Below are positions 16,071 to 24,350 of a stretch of 64,000 bases of DNA, in pieces. The notes beneath the pieces were generated by a model. The model ran no database searches, was not told the origin of the DNA, and saw nothing but the letters and a program-made list of their open reading frames with translations. A program made the position numbers and the translations under genes. Position 1 is the stretch's first letter. Each line of letters begins with the position of its first letter. This DNA is from Corynebacterium sp. zg-331 (GTDB lineage Bacteria; Actinomycetota; Actinomycetes; Mycobacteriales; Mycobacteriaceae), in the NCBI RefSeq assembly GCF_014267345.1, contig NZ_JACMYD010000004.1, forward strand, positions 1 through 64,000, written 5' to 3'.

Positions 16071-16763
16071 TTATGGGGAAGGAGATTCTCCCCCGTCAGG
16101 GGGAGGGGCCAGGCCCGCGCGGTGCGCGAGCAGCACCAGGGCCACCCGGTCCCGGCAGTGCAGCTTGGTGAGGAGGTGGGAGACGTGGGTCTTCACGGTG
16201 GCGGCCCCGATGGTCAGCGCGGCGGCGATCTCGGCGTTCGTGTGGCCCGCCGCGATGAGGGAAAGGATCTCGAGCTCGCGTGGGGTGAGCAGGCTTAGGC
16301 CCTGGCGCTGGTGGGCGGGCAGGGCGCTCGCGCCCGCCACGGCTCGCCGGTAGGCCCGCAGCACGTGGCCGGTCACCCCGGCGCTGAGCACGGATTGCCC
16401 CCGGTGCACGCTGCGCACCGCCCGGACCAGCTCGGCCGGGTTCGCGTCCTTGAGCAGGAAACCGGAGGCGCCCGCGCCGATGGCCTCGCGGATGAGGGAG
16501 TCCTCGTTGAAGGTGGTCAGCATGAGCACGGCCACGCCGCGCGGAGCCAGGACGCGCGCGGCCTCGATCCCGCCAACCCTGGGCATGCGGATGTCCAGCA
16601 CCGCCACGTCCACCCGGTGCTCCCGGGCGGCGCGCAGCGCCTCCTCGCCGTCGTGGCACACGGACACCACGGCGATGTCCTCCTCGGCGGACAGGATCGT
16701 GGCGAGCGCCGAGGCGAGCAGCGGCTGGTCGTCGGCCAGCAGCACGCGGATGGACGGGGTCAT
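16071..16763 (-). CDS. LuxR/NarL-family two-component response regulator
   Basis: A 230-residue regulator. The receiver domain starts IRVLLADDQPLLASALATIL with the phospho-acceptor aspartate in DVAVLDIRMPRVGGIEA, the threonine in MLTTF and the lysine in FLLKDAN. A C-terminal LuxR helix-turn-helix reads LTPRELEILSLIAAGHTNAE. ATG 16763 overlaps the kinase stop by 4 nt. It probably controls the ABC transporter genes that follow. A longer upstream frame is the kinase gene read out of frame. Confidence 0.92.
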   Translation of the reverse strand: MTPSIRVLLADDQPLLASALATILSAEEDIAVVSVCHDGEEALRAAREHRVDVAVLDIRMPRVGGIEAARVLAPRGVAVLMLTTFNEDSLIREAIGAGASGFLLKDANPAELVRAVRSVHRGQSVLSAGVTGHVLRAYRRAVAGASALPAHQRQGLSLLTPRELEILSLIAAGHTNAEIAAALTIGAATVKTHVSHLLTKLHCRDRVALVLLAHRAGLAPPPDGGESPSP

Positions 16764-17938
16764 CGGGGTTCTCCTAACGGCAGGTCGGCACGCACGAGCC
16801 AGCCGCGCTCCGTGGGACCGGCGCGCAGCGTGCCGCCGAGCGCCGTGGCGCGCTCGCTCATGCCCACCAGGCCGGTGCCGCACCCGGCGGGCAGGCCCGG
16901 GCCGGAGGCTGCGGAGGTGAGCGAGCGCGGCGCCTCGAGGCTCTCCACCGTCAGGGTCAGGCCGGAGGGATCCTCGGTCAGGCGGTAGTTCACGGCTGTG
17001 CCCGCCCGCTGGTGGCGCAGCACGTTGGTGAGGGCCTCGGCGGTGATGCGACGCACCGCCAGGGCGTGCTGGACGGGCAGGCGGGAGAGGATGTCGGCGG
17101 GATAGTCCGCGCGCACGGTCAGGCCCAGCCCGCGAAAGCCCTCCACGATCTCCGCGAGGGTGGCGGGGTCCTCCGATGCAGCCGTGGGCGCGCCGGGGGA
17201 GCGCAGGGTGGCCACGATCCCGCGCACCTGCGCCAGGGCCTCCGCGCTGACGTCCCGCACGGTGCCCAGCGCCTCGACGGCCGCCTGGGGGTTGGTGCGT
17301 GCCCCGATGATCCCGGCGGAGGACTGCACGTTGATGAGGGTGAGGTTGTGGGCGAGCACGTCGTGGATCTCCTGGGCGATGAGGATGCGCTCGGTTTCCC
17401 GGGCCGCCTCGTGTTCCCGCTCGCGCCGCCGCTGTTCCGCGCGCCGGTGCAGCGCCCACAGGAAGGCCACGCCCAGCAGCGACCAGTGCAGCGCGAGGAA
17501 GCCGAGGAGGGAATTCCCGGAGCGGTAGCGGAGGTCGTCCGGGCCCCGCAGCTCCCACATGAGCGGGCTGGCGGGTGCGGCCGCCGCGCACGCGAGGAGC
17601 GCACCCCAAGCGAGGTGACGATCCGGGGCGTGGCGGCTAAGGGAATAGACCGCCATCGGCGCCGCCACCAGGTACGGGGGAAATCCCGTGTTGGCGGGCG
17701 CGGCGGCGATGAACGCGAGGCACCAGGCCGCGAGCAGCCCCAGCAGGGCCCCGGCGGCGGGGACGACCCGGGTGCGCCACAGCGCCAGGGCGGGGACGAA
17801 GCCGAGGGAGAGCGCCGCCTGCGCGCACAGCACCGGGGTGGGGTGCGCGGCGGCGATGCTCACGTACATCGCGGCGAGGACGCAGCCGAGGAGCGCCGCG
17901 GCGGCGTCGCCGCGCCGGAGTCTCCGCATGCTGTGCAT
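16760..17938 (-). CDS. Two-component sensor histidine kinase (HisKA_3 family)
   Basis: A 392-residue kinase. The first about 150 residues hold several membrane segments. The dimerisation and phospho-acceptor region is LIAQEIHDVLAHNLTLINVQ (His in QEIHDVLAHN), and the HATPase domain shows AEALTNVLRH and CGTGLVGMSERATALGG. No large extracytoplasmic sensor is present, as in intramembrane-sensing kinases tied to ABC exporters. First gene of the kinase-regulator-ATPase-permease operon; its start lies 12 bp after the end of the UvrA-like gene. Confidence 0.9.
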   Translation of the reverse strand: MHSMRRLRRGDAAAALLGCVLAAMYVSIAAAHPTPVLCAQAALSLGFVPALALWRTRVVPAAGALLGLLAAWCLAFIAAAPANTGFPPYLVAAPMAVYSLSRHAPDRHLAWGALLACAAAAPASPLMWELRGPDDLRYRSGNSLLGFLALHWSLLGVAFLWALHRRAEQRRREREHEAARETERILIAQEIHDVLAHNLTLINVQSSAGIIGARTNPQAAVEALGTVRDVSAEALAQVRGIVATLRSPGAPTAASEDPATLAEIVEGFRGLGLTVRADYPADILSRLPVQHALAVRRITAEALTNVLRHQRAGTAVNYRLTEDPSGLTLTVESLEAPRSLTSAASGPGLPAGCGTGLVGMSERATALGGTLRAGPTERGWLVRADLPLGEPR

Positions 17939-17950
17939 GATCGCCGTGCC

Positions 17951-20284
17951 CTAGCCCACGAACTCCGCTAGGTACCGCCCCGTGGCGGTGCCGGAGGCAG
18001 CGAGATCGGCTGGGCTGCCGCTGAACACCACCCGGCCGCCCTGCGAGCCCGCGCTCGGGCCGAGGTCGATCACGTGGTCGGCGCGCGCGATAACGGCCAG
18101 GGAGTGTTCCACCACGATCACGCTGGCTCCGGCGTCCACCAGGCGATCTAGCACGGAGATCAGGTTCTCCACGTCCGCCAGGTGCAGGCCACGCGAGGGC
18201 TCGTCCAGCACGTAACGGGTGGCGTTCTCCGCCATGTGGGTGGCGAGCTTGAGGCGCTGGCGCTCGCCCCCGGAGAGCTCCGTGAGCGGCTGGCCCAGGG
18301 TGATGTAGCCCAGGCCCACGTCCCGCAGCCTGCCGCAGATCTTCGTGGCGGCGGGCACCCGGGAGTCCTTGGCAGCAAAGAAGTCCGCGGCCTGGGCCGC
18401 GGTGAGCTCCAGCACGTCCGCGATGGTCAGGCCGCCCAGGGTGTATTCCAGCACGGATGGGCCGAAGCGGAGCCCCTCGCACACCTCGCAGGGGGTGGCG
18501 ACGCCGGACATGATGCCCAGGTCCACGTAGATCACCCCTGCGCCCTTGCAGTGCGGGCAGGCGCCGTCGGAGTTGGGGGAGAACAGCCCGGGCTTCACAC
18601 CCCCGGCCTTGGCGAAGGCCTTGCGGATGGGGTCGAGCGCCCCGGTGTAGGTGCCGGGGTTGGAGCGGCGCGAGCCCTTGATGGCGCCCTGGTCGATATA
18701 CACGGTGGACTCGTCGCGCGGCAGGGCGCGCACCAGGGAGGACTTGCCGGACCCCGCCACGCCGGTGATGGCGGTGAGCACGCCCAGGGGGACGTCCACG
18801 TCCACGTCGCGCAGGTTGTTGTGCCGGGCCCCGCGTACCTTCAGCGTGCCCGTGGGCCTGCGGACCTCGGCCTTGAGGCTGCCCTTGTCCCGCAGGTACG
18901 CGCCGGTGACGGTGCCGGAGGATTCCAGGCCGGATACCGGCCCGGAGTAGCACACGGTGCCGCCCTCGGTGCCCGCGCCCGGGCCCATGTCCACCACGTG
19001 ATCGGCGGCCAGGATAGTCTGCGGGTTGTGCTCCACCACCAGGACCGTGTTGGACTTATCGCGCAGGCTGTGTAGCAGATTATTCATCTTTTCTACGTCG
19101 TGCGGGTGCAGCCCGGCGGTGGGCTCGTCGAACACGTAGGTGATGTCCGTGAGCGGGGAGCCCAGGTGCCGGATCATCTTGGCGCGCTGTGCCTCGCCGC
19201 CGGAGAGCGTGGAGATGGGGCGGTCCAGGGTGAGGTAGCCCAGGTCCACGGCGATGAAGTTATCGAGGGTGGCGCGCAGGGCGTCGAGAAGCGGGGTGAG
19301 GTTGGGGTGCTCCAGCCGGGCGGCCCACTCGCGCAGCTCGGTGATCTCCATGGCGCAGAGCTGGGCGATGTTGGTGCCGTCGATGGTGGATTTTAGGGCG
19401 TGCGGGGCCAGCCGCGTGCCGCCGCAGGCGGGACAGGGGATGAAGGTGACGGCGCGGTCCACAAACTCCCGGATGTGCTTCTGCATGCCCTCGCGCTCCT
19501 TGGACAGCATGGAGCGGCGCAGCCGGGGCAGCAACCCCTCGTAGGTCATGTTCATCCCGGCGATCTCCATCTTGGTGGCCTCCTTGTCCAGGAAGTCCGC
19601 GCGCTGCCGCGGGGTGAAGTCTGCGATGGGCGCGTCCGCCGGGAACAGGCCGGACTCCGCGTACATGCGGTAGGACCACCCGCCGGTCTTGTAGCCCGGC
19701 ACCTTCAGCGCGCCCTCCTGGAGACTCAACGCGGGATCGAAGACCTCGTCGAGGTCGAAGTCCGTGACGCGCCCGGTGCCCTCGCACTCCGGGCACATGC
19801 CGCCGGTGCGGTGGAAGTCCTGCCGCTGCTTCTTGCCGCCGTTGACGGAGATCGCTCCGGTGGCGCTCACCGAGGGGATGTTGAAGGAGTAGGCCCCCGG
19901 GCCGCCCGCGCTGGGCGAGCCCATGCGGGAAAAGACGATGCGCAGCATCGCGGTGGCGTCCGTGGCGGTGCCGACCGTGGAGCGCGGGTTGGCGCCGAGG
20001 GGCTCCTGATCCACCACGATGGCGGTGGTGATGCCCTGCAGCAGATCCACGTCCGGCCGGGGCAGCGAGGGCATGAAGCCCTGCACGAAGGAGGAGTACG
20101 TCTCGTTGATCAACCGCTGGGACTCCGCGGCGATGGTGGAAAAGACCAGCGAGGACTTCCCGGAGCCGGACACCCCCGTGACCACCGTGAGCGCGCGTTT
20201 GGGCAGCTCAAGGCTGACGTCGCGGAGGTTATGCTCGCGCGCGCCAAAAACGCGGATGGTGTCATGCAGGTCGTTCGTGGTCAT
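17951..20284 (-). CDS. UvrA-like ABC protein (UvrA paralog, possible drug-resistance type)
   Basis: A 777-residue soluble double-ATPase, about 170 residues shorter than true UvrA. Walker A motifs are GVSGSGKSS (37-45) and GVAGSGKSS; signature motifs are STLSGGEAQRAKMIRHL and LTELSGGERQRLKLATHM; CPECEGTGRV, CPACGGTRLA and CPHCKGAG are zinc-binding remnants. Short UvrA paralogs occur in actinobacteria and include DrrC, a resistance protein for DNA-binding drugs, so damage recognition or self-protection is plausible. A TAGGAT box 7 nt before the ATG suggests leaderless transcription. Same strand as the two-component/ABC operon, 12 bp upstream of it. Confidence 0.85.
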   Translation of the reverse strand: MTTNDLHDTIRVFGAREHNLRDVSLELPKRALTVVTGVSGSGKSSLVFSTIAAESQRLINETYSSFVQGFMPSLPRPDVDLLQGITTAIVVDQEPLGANPRSTVGTATDATAMLRIVFSRMGSPSAGGPGAYSFNIPSVSATGAISVNGGKKQRQDFHRTGGMCPECEGTGRVTDFDLDEVFDPALSLQEGALKVPGYKTGGWSYRMYAESGLFPADAPIADFTPRQRADFLDKEATKMEIAGMNMTYEGLLPRLRRSMLSKEREGMQKHIREFVDRAVTFIPCPACGGTRLAPHALKSTIDGTNIAQLCAMEITELREWAARLEHPNLTPLLDALRATLDNFIAVDLGYLTLDRPISTLSGGEAQRAKMIRHLGSPLTDITYVFDEPTAGLHPHDVEKMNNLLHSLRDKSNTVLVVEHNPQTILAADHVVDMGPGAGTEGGTVCYSGPVSGLESSGTVTGAYLRDKGSLKAEVRRPTGTLKVRGARHNNLRDVDVDVPLGVLTAITGVAGSGKSSLVRALPRDESTVYIDQGAIKGSRRSNPGTYTGALDPIRKAFAKAGGVKPGLFSPNSDGACPHCKGAGVIYVDLGIMSGVATPCEVCEGLRFGPSVLEYTLGGLTIADVLELTAAQAADFFAAKDSRVPAATKICGRLRDVGLGYITLGQPLTELSGGERQRLKLATHMAENATRYVLDEPSRGLHLADVENLISVLDRLVDAGASVIVVEHSLAVIARADHVIDLGPSAGSQGGRVVFSGSPADLAASGTATGRYLAEFVG

Positions 20285-20330
20285 GCCCGCGATCCTACTA
20301 GACGGGTGGGACGGGCTATGTTCGATAGAT

Positions 20331-22253
20331 ATGTCTGATACTTACGACTCTATCCGCGAGGGATCCAGCCCAGAACGACCCCAGCGCGCGGGCCGTGCCC
20401 GCGCCTTCCTACGAGAGGTGACCTACCCGCACAGCATTCACCCGGCCTTGGTGCCCGGCGTGAGCGTGGAGGACCAGCGGATTCGCTACCGCGTCGATCG
20501 CCCCATCATCCTCAGCGTGGGCGGATTCATCGTGGCGTTCGTGGCCTGGGGAGTCCTGGCACCGCAGCAGGTGTTAGGGGTCTCCACCGCCGCGCTGAAC
20601 TGGGTTATGCTCAACCTCGGGTGGGTGCTGAGCGGCCTGGCCATCGGTTTGGTGATCTTTCTTGTGGCGTTGGCGTTGTCCCGGTACGGGCGCATCCCGC
20701 TGGGCCTAGACGGAGAGGAACCGGAATATTCCACGTTGTCCTGGGCCGCCATGCTCTTTGCTGCGGGCATCGGCATCGCGATCATCTTCTTTGGCCCCTT
20801 TGAACCGATGAGCCTGTACCTTAACCCCCGCCCCGGGGCCTACGATGCCGCTTCCCGGGAGGCGGTGCTGGGCGCCCTGGCCCAATCCGCCCTGCACTGG
20901 GGCGTCAACGCCTGGGCCATCTACGCGGTGGTGGGTCTGGCGGTGGGATACGTGTCCTATCGCCGCGGCCGAGTGCCGCTGATGAGCTCCATTCTCATGC
21001 CGCTGCTAGGCAACCGCCCCACCACCTCGTTTCCCGCGCGTATGATCGACTCCCTGGCGATTATCGCCACGCTCTTTGGCACTGCGGCCTCCCTGGGCAT
21101 CGGCGCGCTGCAGATTGCTACCGGGGTGGAGGTGGTCAGCGGCTGGTCGCCGGCGGGGAATGCTCTGGCGATCGCGGTGATCGTGGTGTTGACCATCGGT
21201 ACCATCGCCTCGGCGGTTTCGGGTGTGGACAGGGGCATCCGCTGGCTTTCTAACATCAACCTCGTGCTGGCCCTGGGGTTGGCGTTCTTTTTCTTCCTCG
21301 CTGGTCCCACGGCCTTCCTCATCAACATGCTGCCCGGCGTACTGGTCACCTACCTGGGTTCCGCGCCGGACATGTTGGCGGCCAATATGGGCCAGGGGGA
21401 GGACATGCAGGAATTCCTGTCCGCGTGGACCACCTTTTACTGGGCGTGGTGGGTATCGTGGTCGCTTTTCGTGGGGGTCTTTGTGGCCAAGATTTCCCGG
21501 GGGCGCACCATCCGCCAATTCGTCCTCGGCGTGCTGCTGATTCCCTCTACCATCATCGTCGTGGCGTTTAGCATTCTGGGTGGTACCGCGATCTGGTTGC
21601 AGCGCCACGACGGCGACATCGCACCGGGCAATGATCCCGCCACCCTGCCCAGCCCAGAGCGCGTCTTCTTCGTGGTGCTTGACCACCTCCCCGGTGCGCC
21701 TATTGTGGCGCCCATCGTGATCGCGATGCTGGCAATCTTCTTCATCACAACCGCCGATTCCGCCGCCCTGGTCAATTCCCAGCTCTCTCAGCAGGGCAAC
21801 CTCCAGCCGCGTCGCTTGGTCACGGCCTTTTGGGCGCTGTGCATGGCGGGTATCGCCGTGGTGATCCTGCTCAGCGGTGGGGACAACGCGCTGACGGGCC
21901 TGCAAAACCTCATCACCGTGACCGCGCTACCCTTTGCCTTGGTGCTGGTGGGCATGGTGGTGGCGCTGATGCGGGAATTGCGCAACGACCCCGCCGCGAT
22001 CCGGCAGGCCTATCAACGCCGCGCGGTGGCTAACGCGGTGGTGCACGGCGTGCGCGAGTACGGGGATAACTTTGCCCTGGCCGTGGAGCCGAGCCGGGAG
22101 GAGGAGTATGCCACGGGGGCGGGCTTCGATTCCGCCGCCGAGGAGGTGGTGGACTGGTACGCGCGCACCGACGAGGAGGGCAATCGCGTGGGGTACGACT
22201 ATGAGACCGGGGAATACCTAGATGAGCCGAATGACGGGTCGAATCGGGGCTGA
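20331..22253 (+). CDS. BCCT-family betaine/carnitine/choline transporter
   Basis: A 640-residue sodium- or proton-coupled transporter for compatible solutes, about 12 TM segments. Family signatures are FAAGIGIAIIFFGPFEP (TM3 glycine-rich stretch), the substrate-box tryptophans in TFYWAWWVSWSLFVGVF, and AKISRGRTIRQFV. Polar tails of about 55 residues at the N-terminus and about 90 acidic residues at the C-terminus resemble osmosensing tails of corynebacterial BetP, EctP and LcoP. Which one it matches cannot be told here. A TATGTT box lies 8 nt before the ATG: probable leaderless mRNA. Confidence 0.88.
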   Translation: MSDTYDSIREGSSPERPQRAGRARAFLREVTYPHSIHPALVPGVSVEDQRIRYRVDRPIILSVGGFIVAFVAWGVLAPQQVLGVSTAALNWVMLNLGWVLSGLAIGLVIFLVALALSRYGRIPLGLDGEEPEYSTLSWAAMLFAAGIGIAIIFFGPFEPMSLYLNPRPGAYDAASREAVLGALAQSALHWGVNAWAIYAVVGLAVGYVSYRRGRVPLMSSILMPLLGNRPTTSFPARMIDSLAIIATLFGTAASLGIGALQIATGVEVVSGWSPAGNALAIAVIVVLTIGTIASAVSGVDRGIRWLSNINLVLALGLAFFFFLAGPTAFLINMLPGVLVTYLGSAPDMLAANMGQGEDMQEFLSAWTTFYWAWWVSWSLFVGVFVAKISRGRTIRQFVLGVLLIPSTIIVVAFSILGGTAIWLQRHDGDIAPGNDPATLPSPERVFFVVLDHLPGAPIVAPIVIAMLAIFFITTADSAALVNSQLSQQGNLQPRRLVTAFWALCMAGIAVVILLSGGDNALTGLQNLITVTALPFALVLVGMVVALMRELRNDPAAIRQAYQRRAVANAVVHGVREYGDNFALAVEPSREEEYATGAGFDSAAEEVVDWYARTDEEGNRVGYDYETGEYLDEPNDGSNRG

Positions 22254-22274
22254 GCGGCAGTGGGATTCTGGCGG

Positions 22275-23162
22275 TTAAGCCCCTTCTGCTTCTAGGAACC
22301 GACGCCACAGCGGCCATTCGCGGGCCGATTGCAGGGCCCCGCGGTCGAAGGAACCCTGCAGCTTGTCCGGGTTGAGTTCGGTGGAAGCCACGAGCCTTCC
22401 GGTGGGGAAGAAGAGGTAGGCGCGTCCCTGTTTCTCTAGCTCCAACAGTCGGGCCATGGTGCGGTTATAGCGGGTATGGCGGGTAATCAATCGCTCGGCC
22501 ACCACGGGGTAATTACTCAGTAGGTTGCGCAGCAGCCCGGGGCGCTTGATGGGCGCCTTGGCGTAGCCGCGCGGGTGGGTGAGTACCACGAAGAAGCGGG
22601 TGTAGCCGTCGTTCTCCGCTGCGTCGAGGGGGATACCGCCGGAGGGACCGAGCGCGCCATCCACGTAGGGCACGCCGTCGATGTTGGGCAGGGGCATGAG
22701 CAGCGGCAGGGTCGAGGAGGCCCGAACCTTGGCGAGGAGGGACTCGGAGTCGGTGACATCCTCGTGCCCCCAGTACACGCTGCGCCCGGTGTGTGCCTGG
22801 ACGGCCCCGATGCGGAAGTCCGCGGGATGGGAGGCGATGGCCTCGTAGTCGAGAGGGCCGGGCAGGTTGAGGCTGGGGGCGCGGCCGTAGATGTATTCCG
22901 CGTTGAAGTAACCGCGGCCGCGCAGGAGGGAACTCAGCCCGCCGAAGTGGGGGTCGGAGGCAAAATCTACGAAGTTGTGGCGGGCGCGTTCCCGCTCGCC
23001 GGATAGATAGTTCACGGTGTGGGTGGCCCCGGCGGAGATTCCGCCCACCCAGCCAAAACGCACGTCCTCGGCCAAGAGCCTGTCTATCACCGCGGCGGTA
23101 TAAGAGGCGCGCATTCCCCCGCCCTCCAGGACGAGTGCGGTCTGAGGCGCATCGATCGTCAT
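22275..23162 (-). CDS. Patatin-like phospholipase/acyl hydrolase
   Basis: A 295-residue patatin-fold hydrolase. The oxyanion hole is LEGGGMRASYTAAV (residues 12-25), the nucleophile is S43 in GGISAGA, and the dyad aspartate is D168 in YVDGALG. The layout resembles bacterial YjjU-type patatins with a C-terminal DUF6363-like segment. Substrate unknown; lipid acyl hydrolysis is expected. ATG 23162 follows a TACCGT box by 6 nt. It converges on the BCCT gene, with only 21 bp between. Confidence 0.85.
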   Translation of the reverse strand: MTIDAPQTALVLEGGGMRASYTAAVIDRLLAEDVRFGWVGGISAGATHTVNYLSGERERARHNFVDFASDPHFGGLSSLLRGRGYFNAEYIYGRAPSLNLPGPLDYEAIASHPADFRIGAVQAHTGRSVYWGHEDVTDSESLLAKVRASSTLPLLMPLPNIDGVPYVDGALGPSGGIPLDAAENDGYTRFFVVLTHPRGYAKAPIKRPGLLRNLLSNYPVVAERLITRHTRYNRTMARLLELEKQGRAYLFFPTGRLVASTELNPDKLQGSFDRGALQSAREWPLWRRFLEAEGA

Positions 23163-23255
23163 GGTGCCACGGTACCCGTTCGCGCGGGCATACGTGGTGG
23201 CGTACCGGGCAGCCGCGCCAGGATGGGGCGCGGAGGGGAGGGTACATTGCCCTGT

Positions 23256-23702
23256 ATGACCACTTCCACGGCTCGGGTGAGCACCGAGCGTTCCGGGCGC
23301 TACGCCAAGCAACTGGCCGATCACTTTGGCCGCACGATCACCGCGCACTGGGACGAGAGCACCGGCCAGGGGGCGTTGATTTTTGACGATCCCGAGCGGC
23401 CGGTACGCGGCGAGGTATCCCTGGTCGCGGGGCAGGGGATGCTCCTCATGCACGCGGAGTGCGAGAGCGAGGAGGCCTGCGCCACGATGGAGCGAGTGGT
23501 GGGCATCCATCTGGTGCGCTTTGGTCGCAAGGATGCCCTGGTGGTGCGGTGGCGGCGGTCCGGGGGCCGGGCCGGCAGCGAGTGGACGGTGGGGGATCTG
23601 GATGAGCCGGGGAGGTGCCCTAGGATAGGCGCAGAAGAAAAGAACACGGGTGCCCGGCGTCAGTACCGGGCTGAGATGCCGACCGCGGGTGGCAAACCGT
23701 AG
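23256..23702 (+). CDS. DUF2218 protein whose 3' end overlaps the TPP riboswitch
   Basis: A 148-residue protein. Residues about 1-100 are DUF2218 (YAKQLADHFGRTITAHWDES, ALIFDD, LLMHAECESEEACATMERVV, HLVRFG). The domain is usually about 90-100 residues, and here the tail from about residue 128 is translated riboswitch sequence, with the stop codon (23700-23702) inside the aptamer core. Corynebacterial DUF2218 proteins often accompany siderophore genes; no such link is visible here. A TACATT box lies 7 nt before the ATG. Confidence 0.75.
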   Translation: MTTSTARVSTERSGRYAKQLADHFGRTITAHWDESTGQGALIFDDPERPVRGEVSLVAGQGMLLMHAECESEEACATMERVVGIHLVRFGRKDALVVRWRRSGGRAGSEWTVGDLDEPGRCPRIGAEEKNTGARRQYRAEMPTAGGKP

Positions 23703-23735
23703 AACCTGATCCGGTTAATACCGGCGCTAGGGAGG
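23645..23735 (+). promoter_or_regulatory. TPP riboswitch (THI element)
   Basis: Conserved aptamer parts appear in order: ACGGGTGCCC, a P3 stem GCCCGG/CCGGGC, CTGAGAT, then GAACCTGATCCGGTTAATAC and CGGCGCTAGGGA. GGTGCC can pair with GGCGCT, the P2 arrangement. The AGGGAGG at the 3' edge is the ribosome site of the next gene, 9 nt before its ATG, so control of translation initiation by thiamin pyrophosphate is likely. An upstream CCCTAG (23618-23623) is complementary to CTAGGG (23727-23732) and could mask that site. Confidence 0.93.
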
Positions 23736-23744
23736 ATGCAAAAC

Positions 23745-24350
23745 ATGGCAAAAAACGCGCGGGCACGCTCGCCGCAGTGGCGCGTGGTGGATATCGTGGT
23801 GGCCGCCGTTTTGGGCCTGGCCTGCGGGCTGGTGTTCGTGGTGTGGAATTCCGCGGGCTTGCTGTGGTTGGAGGCCATGGATGCCCTCACGCCGGGTTTG
23901 GGGGGCTTGGCCACGGGAATATGGCTGATCGGCGGGGTCATCGGCGGCCTGGTGATCCGCAAGCCGGGCGCGGCGCTGTTCACCGAGGTGCTGGCGGCGG
24001 TGGCGTCCATGTTGCTGGGCAGCCAGTGGGGGGTGTCCACCGTGTATTCCGGTATCGCACAAGGGTTGGGCGCGGAAGCGGTCTTTGCGCTCTTTTTCTA
24101 CCGCTCCTTGAGGCTTCCCACCGCCATGCTGGCGGGCGTGGGCGCGGGGATCGGGGCGTTCATCCTGGAGCTTTTCACTGCGGGACACCTTGCCCGCTCC
24201 CTGGAATATAACGCGATTTACCTCGGCTGCCTGATCGTTTCCGGGGCGGTGCTGGCCGGTGCCCTGGGCTACGCCCTGGTCACGGCCCTGGCGCGCACGG
24301 GGGCACTCGATCGCTTTGCCGCCGGGAGGGAGGCGCGCGCCGCCGCATGA
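23745..24350 (+). CDS. ykoE: YkoE-type ECF transporter S-component (thiamin precursor uptake)
   Basis: A 201-residue membrane protein with 5-6 hydrophobic segments (VVDIVVAAVLGLACGLVFVV first) and the YkoE-family WNSAGLLW stretch. It is the substrate-binding component of an energy-coupling-factor transporter, predicted for hydroxymethylpyrimidine or thiamin. I chose ATG 23745 rather than 23736 because the AGGGAGG of the riboswitch sits 9 nt before it but abuts the earlier ATG. It overlaps ykoD by 4 nt. Confidence 0.88.
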   Translation: MAKNARARSPQWRVVDIVVAAVLGLACGLVFVVWNSAGLLWLEAMDALTPGLGGLATGIWLIGGVIGGLVIRKPGAALFTEVLAAVASMLLGSQWGVSTVYSGIAQGLGAEAVFALFFYRSLRLPTAMLAGVGAGIGAFILELFTAGHLARSLEYNAIYLGCLIVSGAVLAGALGYALVTALARTGALDRFAAGREARAAA

